Assembly (NCBI RefSeq): GCF_003470665.1
Contig: NZ_QRJZ01000003.1
Span: forward strand, 99,288-163,287
Direction of reading: 5' to 3'
From: Collinsella sp. AM17-1
Lineage (GTDB): Bacteria; Actinomycetota; Coriobacteriia; Coriobacteriales; Coriobacteriaceae
DNA length: 64,000 bases
Position 1 is the stretch's first letter. Each line of letters starts with the position of its first letter. Below, in pieces: positions 49,095 to 58,127 of this stretch. The position numbers and the translations under genes are program-made. Under the pieces are notes generated by a model. That model was not told the DNA's origin. It saw nothing but the letters and a program-made list of their open reading frames with translations, and searched no databases.

Positions 49095-50117
49095 ATGATT
49101 GCAATTTTAAAGCAGAGCGCCAGCGACGAGGCCGTCAGCCACATCGTCAGCTGGATCGAGAAAAAGGGACTCAAGACCGACGTCTCGCGCGGCGAGAACG
49201 AGACCATCATCGGCCTGGTGGGCGACACGACCAAGATCGACCCGTTCCTGCTCGAGTCCATGGACGTCGTCGAGCGCGTGCAGCGCGTCTCCGAGCCGTT
49301 CAAGCGCGCCAACCGCAAGTTCCACCCCGAGGACTCCGTCATCGACTGCGGCCACGGCGTCAAGATCGGCGGCGACCAGTTCCAGGTCATCGCCGGCCCG
49401 TGCTCCGTCGAGGGCGAGAACCTCATCCGCATCGCCCGCCGCGTGAAGGCCGCCGGTGCCACGATGCTGCGCGGCGGTGCCTACAAGCCCCGCACTTCCC
49501 CGTACGCCTACCAGGGCATGGGCCCCGCCGGTCTGGACCTGCTGTGCGAGGCGTCTGCCGAGCTCGACATGCCGATCGTCACCGAGATCATGGACCCGCG
49601 CGACGTGCAGGTCTTCCTGGACAAGAAAATCGACGTTATGCAGATCGGCGCCCGCAACGCCCAGAACTTCCCTCTGCTCAAAGAGGTCGGCAAGACCAAG
49701 ACTCCGATCTTGCTTAAGCGCGGCATGTCCGGCACGATCGATGAGCTGCTCATGGCCGCCGAGTACATCATGAGCGAGGGCAACGACAACGTCATCCTGT
49801 GCGAGCGCGGCATCCGCACCTTCGAGACCCGTACCCGCAACACATTCGACCTCAACGCCGTGCCGGTGCTGCACCACCTGTCGCACCTGCCCGTCGTCGC
49901 CGACCCCAGCCACGCCACCGGCTACACCCGCTACGTTGAGCCCATGGCGCTTGCCGCGACCGCCTGCGGCGCCAACGGCCTGGAGATCGAGGTCCACGAC
50001 GAGCCGAGCCGCGCCTGGTCCGACGGCGCCCAGGCCCTCACCCCCGATCAGTTCGACGACACCATGCGCCGCATCCGAGCCATCCGCGAGGTCGTCTGCC
50101 AAGAGACCATGGAGTAG
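49095..50117 (+). CDS. aroF: 3-deoxy-7-phosphoheptulonate synthase (DAHP synthase)
   Basis: 340 aa from ATG 49095 (GAGGTGAGAGG upstream). First step of the shikimate pathway: phosphoenolpyruvate plus erythrose 4-phosphate. An N-terminal ferredoxin-like regulatory domain (residues 1-70) precedes the type I-beta barrel: QVIAGPCSVEGE, MLRGGAYKPRTSPYAYQG, LLKRGMSGTIDELLMAAEYI, VVADPSHATGYTRYVEPMAL. First gene of the aromatic operon. Confidence 0.95.
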   Translation: MIAILKQSASDEAVSHIVSWIEKKGLKTDVSRGENETIIGLVGDTTKIDPFLLESMDVVERVQRVSEPFKRANRKFHPEDSVIDCGHGVKIGGDQFQVIAGPCSVEGENLIRIARRVKAAGATMLRGGAYKPRTSPYAYQGMGPAGLDLLCEASAELDMPIVTEIMDPRDVQVFLDKKIDVMQIGARNAQNFPLLKEVGKTKTPILLKRGMSGTIDELLMAAEYIMSEGNDNVILCERGIRTFETRTRNTFDLNAVPVLHHLSHLPVVADPSHATGYTRYVEPMALAATACGANGLEIEVHDEPSRAWSDGAQALTPDQFDDTMRRIRAIREVVCQETME

Positions 50118-50120
50118 CCC

Positions 50121-51035
50121 ATGGGTACAGTGAGAAACGCGCGCGTTAACCAGGGCAGCCCCAAGTGCGCCGGCATCGTCGGCCTTGGCCTCATCGGCGG
50201 CAGCTTTGCCCGCGGCTATGCGCAGGCGGGCGTCCGCGTGCTGGCCTGGGATCCCGATGACGATGTCATGACGGCTGCCAGCATGGGCACCGTTGCCGGC
50301 GAGCTCAACGACGAGACGCTCGGCGAATGCGACATCATCGTCCTGGCTTGCTACCCCGAAGCCTGCATCGAGTGGCTCGAGGCACACGCCCAGGCACTCG
50401 CCGACGCCACCGATACCGAGGCCATCATGGGCCCCGTGGTAATTGACACGGTGGGCGTCAAGGGTATCGTGTGCGAGCGCGCCTTTGAGCTTGCCCGCGA
50501 GCACGGCTTTTACTTTGTGGGCGCGCACCCCATGGCGGGCACGCAGTACTCGGGCTATGCACACTCCCGCGCCGACCTGTTCCAGGGCGCCCCGCTGGTG
50601 CTCGTACCGCCCGCGGTGGACGATGCGCTCAAGCTGGAGCTTTTGGGCCAGGTGCGCGAGATGGTGCGCCCCTTGGGCTTTGGCAAGTTCAGCGTGACCA
50701 GCGCCGCCGAGCACGACCGTGTCATCGCCTTCACGAGCCAGCTTGCGCACGTGGTATCCAACGCCTACGTCAAAAGCCCCACTGCCCAGGTCCACCACGG
50801 CTTTTCGGCCGGTAGCTACCGCGATCTCACCCGCGTGGCGCACCTCAATCCGCAGATGTGGTCCGAGCTCATGATCGACGACGCCGATGCGCTCGCCTTC
50901 GAGATCGACCATCTGATCGAATCGCTCGGCGCATACAGCCGCGCCCTTAAGGACCGCGACCAGCGCTATCTGGAGAATCTCCTTGCCGAGGGCGACCGAA
51001 TTAAGCGCGCGCTCGACGACGAGGCCTCCCACTAG
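50121..51035 (+). CDS. tyrA: Prephenate dehydrogenase
   Basis: 304 aa. NAD(P)-binding GLGLIGGSFARGYAQAG, catalytic region HPMAGTQYSGYAHSRADLFQ and the helical domain HDRVIAFTSQLAHVVSNAYV. Converts prephenate to 4-hydroxyphenylpyruvate. Three bp after aroF. No ACT domain. Confidence 0.92.
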   Translation: MGTVRNARVNQGSPKCAGIVGLGLIGGSFARGYAQAGVRVLAWDPDDDVMTAASMGTVAGELNDETLGECDIIVLACYPEACIEWLEAHAQALADATDTEAIMGPVVIDTVGVKGIVCERAFELAREHGFYFVGAHPMAGTQYSGYAHSRADLFQGAPLVLVPPAVDDALKLELLGQVREMVRPLGFGKFSVTSAAEHDRVIAFTSQLAHVVSNAYVKSPTAQVHHGFSAGSYRDLTRVAHLNPQMWSELMIDDADALAFEIDHLIESLGAYSRALKDRDQRYLENLLAEGDRIKRALDDEASH

Positions 51036-51071
51036 ACCACCCATCACGCCAGGTCGAAAGGACCGAAGCTT

Positions 51072-52178
51072 ATGGCGATTACCATCGATATCGACACCGC
51101 ACGCCCCTACCAGGTGCATGTGGGCACGTTTTTGCTGGAGCAGGCAGGTCCGCTCGTACGCGCCACCGCCGGCGGCTCGCGCGCCGTCATCGTGACGGAC
51201 ACCAACGTAGGCCCCCTCTACCAGATGCCCGTTAAGCAGAGCCTCGAATCCGCAGGCTACGAGGTGAGCATCTGCACCTTCGAGGCCGGCGAGGCCCATA
51301 AGCGCGCCGAGACCTACGTCGCCATTTTGGAGTTTGTGGCCGAGCACGAGCTTTCGCGCTCCGACGTGATCGTGGCACTCGGCGGCGGCGTCGTGGGCGA
51401 CGTGGCGGGCTTTGTGGCCGCCACCTACATGCGCGGCTGCAAGTTTGTGCAGATTCCCACAAGCCTGCTCGCCATGGTGGATTCGTCGGTCGGCGGCAAG
51501 ACGGCCATCGACCTGGCAGCCGGCAAGAACCTAGCCGGCGCCTTTTGGCAGCCGAGCGTGGTCATCGCCGACGTGGGATGCCTTGCCACCCTCACGCCCG
51601 AGCAGTTCGCCGACGGCTGCGGCGAGGTCGTCAAGCACGCCGTGATCGCCGACCCCGAGCTCTTCGCCGAGCTGGAGAAGACCCCGCTCACGCTTGAGCT
51701 GCTCAACCGCGACGTGGCCCGTGTAGCGATCATCATCGCCCGCAATATCGACATTAAGCGCGCCGTGGTCGTTGCCGACGAGCGCGAAACCAATCAGCGC
51801 AAGCTCCTCAACTTTGGCCACAGCGCCGGGCACGCCGTCGAAGCCTGCGAACACTTTGAGCTCGGCCACGGCAACTGCGTTTCGATCGGCATGGGCATCA
51901 TCACGCGTGCCGCAGCACTGCATGGCGTCTGCAATGCCGAGCTGCCCAATCGTATAGAGGAGCTCTGCGCCCGCCACGGCCTCAAGACCCGCTGCGACCT
52001 AGATGCCGACGCTGTCTTTGCTGAGGCGCTCCACGACAAAAAGCGCGCGGGAGACACCATCGACCTGGTAATTCCGCACGGCATTGGCCGTTGCAGCATC
52101 GACCGCACGCCGCTTTCCACCTTCCACGATTTGATTGCCGAGGGACTCGGCCAGAAGGGAGACGCATCCGCATGCTAG
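51072..52178 (+). CDS. aroB: 3-dehydroquinate synthase
   Basis: 368 aa. NAD and substrate motifs: DTNVGPLYQ, GGGVVGDVAGFVAATYMRGC, PTSLLAMVDSSVGGKTAIDL, zinc ligands in ADGCGEVVKHAVI and LNFGHSAGHAVEA. Second pathway step. GGTCGAAAGGACC lies upstream of the ATG. Confidence 0.95.
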   Translation: MAITIDIDTARPYQVHVGTFLLEQAGPLVRATAGGSRAVIVTDTNVGPLYQMPVKQSLESAGYEVSICTFEAGEAHKRAETYVAILEFVAEHELSRSDVIVALGGGVVGDVAGFVAATYMRGCKFVQIPTSLLAMVDSSVGGKTAIDLAAGKNLAGAFWQPSVVIADVGCLATLTPEQFADGCGEVVKHAVIADPELFAELEKTPLTLELLNRDVARVAIIIARNIDIKRAVVVADERETNQRKLLNFGHSAGHAVEACEHFELGHGNCVSIGMGIITRAAALHGVCNAELPNRIEELCARHGLKTRCDLDADAVFAEALHDKKRAGDTIDLVIPHGIGRCSIDRTPLSTFHDLIAEGLGQKGDASAC

Positions 52179-53491
52179 CCCGCATCACCCCGTCCCCGCT
52201 CAAGGGCACCGTTCCCGCCATCGCGTCCAAGTCGATGGCGCATCGCCTCATCATCTGCGCCGCGCTTGCCAACGGCGAGACGCACGTTACCTGCAACACG
52301 ACCTGCGCCGATATCGAGGCCACGGTGCGCTGCCTCACGGCGCTCGGCGCCCGCATCGAGACCGTCGAGGACGGCTTCCAGGTCCACCCCACCATGAAGA
52401 GTATTGAATTTGGCCTGCTCAAGGCCCTTGCCGGCGGCACGCTCGACTGCGGCGAGAGTGGCTCCACGCTGCGCTTCATGCTGCCTGTCGCCTGTGCGCT
52501 GGGCGCGGAGGCCACCTTCGTGGGCCAGGGCCGCCTGGGCGCCCGCCCGCTCTCCCCGCTCTCGGACGAGATCATTGCCGCCGGTTGCGACCTGCAGGGC
52601 CTGGGCGGTTTTCCGCTCAAGACGAGCGGCCGCATGCGCCCGGGCACCTTTGTGCTTCCTGGCAACGTGAGCTCGCAGTATATCTCCGGCCTGCTGCTGG
52701 CAGCCCCGTTGCTGTCCCAGCCCTCCTGTGTGCAGGTAACCAGCCTCATCGAGAGCCGCCCCTACATCAACCTGACGATCCAGGCCATGAAGGCCTTCGG
52801 CGTCGAGGTCAACGTCGAGCGTATTCCGGCCAAGGACGGCCAGCCCGAGATCACGAACTTCCGTGTGAACAGCGGCTCGTACCGCACGCCCGGCAGCGTA
52901 GCCGTCGAGGGCGACTGGTCCAACGCTGCCTTTTGGCTGTGCGCCGGCGCCATCGGCACCGAACCAATCACCGTCGAGGGCGTGTCGCTGAGCTCCGCAC
53001 AGGGCGACCGCAACGTGCTCGCCGCGCTTTCGCGCTTTGGCGCCCGCATCGTGCGCTCCACGAACGCCGCCACCGTCCAGTCCGACAAGCTCGCCGGCTT
53101 TGAGATGAGCGCCCACGACATTCCGGACCTGGTGCCCGTCATCTCGGCCGTGGCATCACTGGCTCAGGGCCGCACGTTCATCCGTGATTGCGCGCGCCTG
53201 CGCATCAAGGAATCTGACCGTCTGGTCACCACCACCCGCGAGCTCACCGCGCTGGGCGCGCAGGTGCGCATCGCCGGTGACGACCTCATCATCAAGGGCG
53301 TCGATGTCTTTACCGGCGGCGAGGTCGATTCGCACAACGACCACCGCATCGCCATGATGGCCGCCATCGCCGCTAGTCGCGCAACCGGCGAGGTCGTGAT
53401 CCACGGCGCCGAGGCCGTCAACAAGTCCTATCCCGATTTCTTCGACCACTACCGCCTGCTGGGCGGCAAGGTCACGCTCGAGGAGGAATAG
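52172..53491 (+). CDS. aroA: 3-phosphoshikimate 1-carboxyvinyltransferase (EPSP synthase)
   Basis: 439 aa from ATG 52172, overlapping the aroB stop by seven bp. SKSMAHRLIICAALANGETH, CGESGSTLRFMLPV, SSQYISGLLLAAPLL, RIKESDRLVTTTRELTALGA and HNDHRIAMMAAIAAS are the expected motifs. Confidence 0.95.
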   Translation: MLARITPSPLKGTVPAIASKSMAHRLIICAALANGETHVTCNTTCADIEATVRCLTALGARIETVEDGFQVHPTMKSIEFGLLKALAGGTLDCGESGSTLRFMLPVACALGAEATFVGQGRLGARPLSPLSDEIIAAGCDLQGLGGFPLKTSGRMRPGTFVLPGNVSSQYISGLLLAAPLLSQPSCVQVTSLIESRPYINLTIQAMKAFGVEVNVERIPAKDGQPEITNFRVNSGSYRTPGSVAVEGDWSNAAFWLCAGAIGTEPITVEGVSLSSAQGDRNVLAALSRFGARIVRSTNAATVQSDKLAGFEMSAHDIPDLVPVISAVASLAQGRTFIRDCARLRIKESDRLVTTTRELTALGAQVRIAGDDLIIKGVDVFTGGEVDSHNDHRIAMMAAIAASRATGEVVIHGAEAVNKSYPDFFDHYRLLGGKVTLEEE

Positions 53492-53492
53492 C

Positions 53493-54590
53493 ATGTCCTC
53501 GACCTTTGGCAACGTCTTGCACGTAAGCATCTTCGGCCAGTCGCACTCCCCCGCCATCGGCTGCTCGCTCGATGGCATTCCGGCAGGTATCGCCGTTGAC
53601 CTGGAGCAGCTGCAGTCCTTTTTGGACCGTCGCGCCCCCGGCCGTGACGAGACCGCGACCAAGCGCCGCGAGGCCGACGCCGCCCACATTATCGCCGGCA
53701 TAGTTGATGGACACACCACGGGCGCGCCTATCGCCGCGATCATCGAGAACACCAACACGCGCTCCAAGGACTACTCCGAGCTGCGCCGCAAGCCCCGCCC
53801 GGGCCATGCCGATTTTCCGGCGCGCGTAAAGTATCACAACATGCACGACGTCGCCGGCGGCGGGCACTTCTCCGGCCGCCTGACGGCACCCTTGTGCATC
53901 GCCGGCGGTATCGCGCTGCAGGCACTTGAGGCCCGCGGCATTAAGGTCATGGCGCATGTAGCGCAGATTGGCGGCATCTCCGATCTGCCCATGGACGATA
54001 TGGTCTATCGCGAGACCGATCGCAAGGCGATCCTTTCGAACGACTTGCCGTGCATTGACGCCGCAGCTGGCGGTCGCATGCGCGAGGAGATTCTGGCCGC
54101 GCGCGACGAGCTCGACAGCATCGGCGGCATCGTGGAGTGCGGTATCTACGGCCTGCCCGCGGGCATCGGCGACCCCATGTTCGATGGCATCGAGAACCGC
54201 ATCGCGCAGATCGCGTTTGGAATTCCCGCCGTGAAGGGCGTGGAGTTTGGCATGGGCTTTGCCGTCGCGGCCATGCGCGGCAGCGAGAACAACGATCCGT
54301 ATCGCATCGACGCCGAGACCGGCAAGATCGAGGTCGAATCCAATAATGCCGGCGGCATCCTGGGCGGCATTTCGACCGGCGCACCCGTCATGTGGCGCAT
54401 GGCCGTAAAGCCCACGCCCTCCATTGGCCGCGAGCAGCAGACGGTGGACATGGACGCTATGGAAAATGCCGAGCTCTCGGTCCACGGCCGCCACGATCCC
54501 TGCATCGTCCCGCGCGCCGTCCCCGTAGCCGAAGCAGCCGCAGCGCTGGCTATCTGGGACGCCCTCCTCGAGGACGCCGCCCAACTTTAG
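53493..54590 (+). CDS. aroC: Chorismate synthase
   Basis: 365 aa. FGQSHSPAIGCSLDGIPAGI, RRAPGRDETATKRREAD and GRHDPCIVPRAVPVAEAAAA. Final common step to chorismate, FMN dependent. One bp after aroA. Confidence 0.95.
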   Translation: MSSTFGNVLHVSIFGQSHSPAIGCSLDGIPAGIAVDLEQLQSFLDRRAPGRDETATKRREADAAHIIAGIVDGHTTGAPIAAIIENTNTRSKDYSELRRKPRPGHADFPARVKYHNMHDVAGGGHFSGRLTAPLCIAGGIALQALEARGIKVMAHVAQIGGISDLPMDDMVYRETDRKAILSNDLPCIDAAAGGRMREEILAARDELDSIGGIVECGIYGLPAGIGDPMFDGIENRIAQIAFGIPAVKGVEFGMGFAVAAMRGSENNDPYRIDAETGKIEVESNNAGGILGGISTGAPVMWRMAVKPTPSIGREQQTVDMDAMENAELSVHGRHDPCIVPRAVPVAEAAAALAIWDALLEDAAQL

Positions 54591-54629
54591 TCCACCCACC
54601 CCGGGCAACCATTCAGGAAAGGGGTCCCA

Positions 54630-55775
54630 ATGGACCTTGCTGACATCCGCCAGACCATCGATGGCATCGACACCACGCTCCTCAACAGTTTTGTCGAACG
54701 CATGGACATTGCCACCGAGGTCGCCAAATCAAAAATCGAGATGGGCAAGGCCGTCTTCGACCCCGCCCGCGAGCGCTCCAAGCTCAACAACCTTGCCGGC
54801 CGCGCGCCCGAGCGCTACGAGGCGCAGACCATCACGCTGTTCCGCCTCCTCATGAGCATGAGCAAGGCCGAGCAGCAGCGCTATATCAACGAGCTCAAGG
54901 GCACCACGGTCTCGCAAAAGGCCCACGACACTGCCGAGGCCTTCGATACGCCCTTCCCCCAGACTGCCAGCGTCGCCTGCCAGGGCGTTGAAGGCGCCTA
55001 CAGCCAGATCGCCGCGTGCAAGCTCTTCGACGTGCCCGATATCGCGTTCTTCGAGACCTTCGAAGGTGTCATGCGCGCCGTGCGAGACGGCTTCTGCGAG
55101 TTTGGCGTACTGCCCATCGAAAACTCCACCGCGGGCTCGGTCAACGCGGTCTACGACCTGCTCGCACAGTTCGACTTCCACATTGTGCGCTCGCTGCGCC
55201 TCAAGATCGATCACAACCTGCTCGTCAAACCCGGCACCAAGCTGCAGGATGTTCGTGAGGTCTATAGCCACGGTCAGGCCATCGCGCAATGCGCCGGCTT
55301 TATCGACGCGCACGAGCTGCACGCCACCAAGTATCTCAACACGGCCATGTCGGCCGAGATGGTCGCCAACTCCGAGCGCACCGACGTCGCCGCCATCGCC
55401 TCGCGCAGTTGCGCGGCGCTCTACGGCCTGGAGGTGCTGGAGCCCAACATTCAGGACTCGGACAACAACTACACACGCTTCGTCGTCATCAGCCGCGAGC
55501 CGCGCGTCTATCCCGGCGCCAACCGTACCTCGCTCATGATCACCACGGCCAACGAACCGGGCGCCCTCTATCGCGTGCTCGAGCGCTTCTATGCGCTCAA
55601 CATCAACCTTATCAAGCTCGAGAGCCGCCCCATCCCCGGGCGCGACTTTGAGTTTATGTTCTACTTCGATCTGGACTGTCCCTTTGGCAGCAAAGCCCTC
55701 GACGACCTGCTCGACTCGATTGACGACGTGTGCGAGAGCTTCACCTACTTTGGCAGCTACACGGAGGTGCTCTAG
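54630..55775 (+). CDS. pheA: Bifunctional chorismate mutase / prephenate dehydratase
   Basis: 381 aa. Residues 1-90 AroQ-type chorismate mutase (ADIRQTIDGIDTTLLNSFVE); about 110-290 prephenate dehydratase (QGVEGAYSQIAACKLF, VLPIENSTAGSVNAVYDLLA, NYTRFVVISRE); about 300-380 ACT domain with GALYRVLERFYALNINLIKL and the ESRP motif, so phenylalanine feedback is expected. GGAAAGGGG precedes the ATG. Confidence 0.95.
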   Translation: MDLADIRQTIDGIDTTLLNSFVERMDIATEVAKSKIEMGKAVFDPARERSKLNNLAGRAPERYEAQTITLFRLLMSMSKAEQQRYINELKGTTVSQKAHDTAEAFDTPFPQTASVACQGVEGAYSQIAACKLFDVPDIAFFETFEGVMRAVRDGFCEFGVLPIENSTAGSVNAVYDLLAQFDFHIVRSLRLKIDHNLLVKPGTKLQDVREVYSHGQAIAQCAGFIDAHELHATKYLNTAMSAEMVANSERTDVAAIASRSCAALYGLEVLEPNIQDSDNNYTRFVVISREPRVYPGANRTSLMITTANEPGALYRVLERFYALNINLIKLESRPIPGRDFEFMFYFDLDCPFGSKALDDLLDSIDDVCESFTYFGSYTEVL

Positions 55776-57026
55776 ATGACTGACGTCGCCACAAGCCGCC
55801 CCTACGGCGTGCTGGGCCGCGTGCTGGGCCACAGCTACACCCCGACCATCTACAAGGAACTCGCGGGGCTTGAGTACGTGCGTTTTGAGCGCGAGCCCGA
55901 GGACCTCGCAGCCTTTATGACGGGCGACGAGTGGGAGGGCACCAACGTGACCATTCCCTACAAGCGCGCCGTCATGGAATACCTGGACGAGCTGAGCCCG
56001 CTCGCCGAACGCATGGGCAACGTCAACACGATCACGCGTCTGCCCGATGGCCGTCTGCGCGGCGACAACACCGACTACTTCGGTTTCCAGTGCCTGGTCG
56101 AGGAGCTGGGTGTGGAGATTACCGGCAAGAAGGCCCTCGTGCTCGGAGCCACCGGCGGCGCCGGCACCACGGCCAGCATGGTGCTGGGCGACCTCGGCGC
56201 GATCGTGGTGCCCGTGGGACGCGCGAGCGAGGTCAACTACGACAACATCGCACAGCAGACCGACGCCGCGTTACTCATCAACTGCACGCCTGCCGGTATG
56301 TTCCCCCACTGCCCCGACGCGCCTTGCACGCTCGAGGGCCTCGATGCGCTCGAGGGCGTCATCGATATCGTCTACAACCCCGCCTGCACAGGGCTCATGC
56401 TCGAGGCCGAGCGTCGCGGCATCCCCTGCGTCGGCGGTTTGCTCATGCTTGTGGCCCAGGCGGCGCAAGCCGTCGAGCGCTATACCGGCCAGGTCACCCC
56501 GCGCGAGCGCATCCTGGACGTGACGGAGCGTCTTTCCCGCCATGAGCAGAACATCGCCCTGATCGGCATGCCGGGCTCGGGCAAAACCCGCGTGGGTGAG
56601 CAGATCGCCCTGCTCACCGGCCGCGAGCACATCGATCTGGACCGCGCCCTCGAGGAGCGTCTGGGCATGCCTTGCGCCGACTTTATCGTCGAGCGCGGCG
56701 AGCCGGCCTTCCGCGAGCGGGAGACGGCGGCCCTGGCCGACATCTCCAAGCGCAGCGGCCTGGTGCTTTCCACCGGCGGCGGCGTCGTCACGCGAGACGA
56801 GAACTACCCGCTGCTGCACCAGAACAGCCAGATTGTGATGCTCAACCGCAAGCTCGATGAGCTCGCCCACAAGGGTCGCCCCATCACCGCCCGCGACGGT
56901 ATCGACAAGCTGGCCGAGCAGCGCATGCCGCGCTACCGCGCCTGGGCCGACTACATCATCGACTCGCGCGACTGCGCAGCCAACACCGCGGCTGCCGTCG
57001 TCGACACCCTTCCCCCAGCCCTCTAA
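55776..57026 (+). CDS. aroE/aroK: Shikimate dehydrogenase - shikimate kinase fusion
   Basis: 416 aa. Residues 1-245 are AroE: GRVLGHSYTPTIYKELAG, EGTNVTIPYKRAVMEYLDEL, RGDNTDYFGF, GATGGAGTTA. Residues about 260-416 are AroK: GMPGSGKTRVGEQIALLTGR (Walker A), ERGEPAFRERET and LSTGGGVVTRDENYPLL. Starts immediately after the pheA stop. The fused order joins two consecutive steps in one chain; no frameshift is needed. Confidence 0.93.
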   Translation: MTDVATSRPYGVLGRVLGHSYTPTIYKELAGLEYVRFEREPEDLAAFMTGDEWEGTNVTIPYKRAVMEYLDELSPLAERMGNVNTITRLPDGRLRGDNTDYFGFQCLVEELGVEITGKKALVLGATGGAGTTASMVLGDLGAIVVPVGRASEVNYDNIAQQTDAALLINCTPAGMFPHCPDAPCTLEGLDALEGVIDIVYNPACTGLMLEAERRGIPCVGGLLMLVAQAAQAVERYTGQVTPRERILDVTERLSRHEQNIALIGMPGSGKTRVGEQIALLTGREHIDLDRALEERLGMPCADFIVERGEPAFRERETAALADISKRSGLVLSTGGGVVTRDENYPLLHQNSQIVMLNRKLDELAHKGRPITARDGIDKLAEQRMPRYRAWADYIIDSRDCAANTAAAVVDTLPPAL

Positions 57027-57028
57027 CC

Positions 57029-57068
57029 AAAACCACCACAAAGGGACAGGCACCTTTGTGGTGGTTTT
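57029..57068 (+). terminator. Terminator-like hairpin between aroEK and aroQ
   Basis: A 16-bp perfect stem (AAAACCACCACAAAGG / CCTTTGTGGTGGTTTT) with an 8-nt loop. The U-run forms the 3' end of the stem. It may reduce read-through into aroQ. Confidence 0.8.
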
Positions 57069-57110
57069 CCATTCCGTCGCACCGCCCGACCAACCACAAA
57101 GGAAGCAGCC

Positions 57111-57548
57111 ATGAAAGCACTCGTCATCAACGGCCCCAACCTCAACATGCTCGGCATTCGCGAGCCGGGCATCTACGGTAGCGACAACTACGACCGCTTG
57201 GTCCAGATCTGCAAGGAGGCCGGCGCCGCACAGGGCTTCGACGAGGTTGAGGTCTTCCAGTCCAACCACGAGGGCAGCATCGTCGACAAGATCCAGGAGG
57301 CATACGGTAAGGTCAACGGCATCGTCATCAACCCGGCGGCTTACACGCACACGAGCGTGGCGATCCTGGACGCCCTCAAGGCCGTCGCCATCCCGGCTGT
57401 GGAGGTCCACATTAGCGCCGTCGAGACGCGCGAGGACTTCCGCCAGGTGAGCTACGCCCGCCTGGCCTGTTTTGCAACCATCACCGGCGAAGGCCTCCAG
57501 GGCTACGCCCATGCGCTGGAGCTGCTGAAAGAGCATCTCGATAAATAG
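57111..57548 (+). CDS. aroQ: Type II 3-dehydroquinate dehydratase
   Basis: 145 aa. INGPNLNMLGIREPGIYG (Tyr at the active site), QSNHEGSIVDKIQEAYGK, INPAAYTHTSVAILDAL and EVHISAV. Third pathway step, missing from the genes upstream, so it completes the set. AAGGAAGCAGCC precedes the ATG. Confidence 0.95.
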   Translation: MKALVINGPNLNMLGIREPGIYGSDNYDRLVQICKEAGAAQGFDEVEVFQSNHEGSIVDKIQEAYGKVNGIVINPAAYTHTSVAILDALKAVAIPAVEVHISAVETREDFRQVSYARLACFATITGEGLQGYAHALELLKEHLDK

Positions 57549-57595
57549 GTTCACGGACCAAGTAATTCACTCGCCACGCGATCGCAGAGACCTAC

Positions 57596-57631
57596 GCCGG
57601 CGGCAGCAACCTCGCTGCTGCCGGCATTTAT
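57596..57631 (+). terminator. Terminator after aroQ
   Basis: 12-bp stem GCCGGCGGCAGC / GCTGCTGCCGGC (one G-U type pair), 6-nt loop, then ATTTATTTA. Ends the aromatic operon. Confidence 0.85.
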
Positions 57632-57677
57632 TTACTGGCATATAATCTTTGCAGTTACGCAACGTCTGGAGATCCGC

Positions 57678-58127
57678 ATGCTTAGCATTCACCTGGGAGA
57701 TTACCCCGGCTCAATTTATGATACCGAAACCTATTTTAGGAACTCATACTTGGACTCATGGTTCGAAGATCCTATGGCCGCACAGATTATTAAAAGCGTG
57801 GACGGATCAGAGCTCATCGGCCCCCACAACATCGTAAGCAAGCAGCTGGGCTCAATCACCCCACTCGAACTGTCCGGCGGCGTCAAGACGCTGCTGTTAG
57901 TACGCAATCTCCCAAATATGGTGTTCAACGCATCTACCTGCGGAGACAACTGTGCCCGCTGGCTACTCAAGATCGGCAAAGAGCAGGATGTGCTGGTGAC
58001 CCTTTACCACATCATGAAGTTCCCCTGGAAGAATTTTGAAATCCGCATTGAAAACGATAACCGCATCGTCAGAAACATGCAGGAGTTTGTCGGCGCCACG
58101 AATGACTTTTTGGATGTTGATGAGTAA
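57678..58127 (+). CDS. DUF4869 protein
   Basis: 149 aa. Family features: MLSIHLGDYPGSIYDTETYF, LSGGVKTLLLVRNLPN and FNASTCGDNCARWLLKIGKE. Base composition is lower in GC than the aro operon. Its stop overlaps the start of the ATPase gene by one base, so the two form a unit. Function unknown. Confidence 0.82.
   Translation: MLSIHLGDYPGSIYDTETYFRNSYLDSWFEDPMAAQIIKSVDGSELIGPHNIVSKQLGSITPLELSGGVKTLLLVRNLPNMVFNASTCGDNCARWLLKIGKEQDVLVTLYHIMKFPWKNFEIRIENDNRIVRNMQEFVGATNDFLDVDE

Noticed and set aside
49107..51347. 746-codon minus-strand open frame opposite aroF, tyrA and aroB
   Set aside because: Shadow of three clear enzymes on the plus strand; composition is His/Gly/Ala-rich without motifs.
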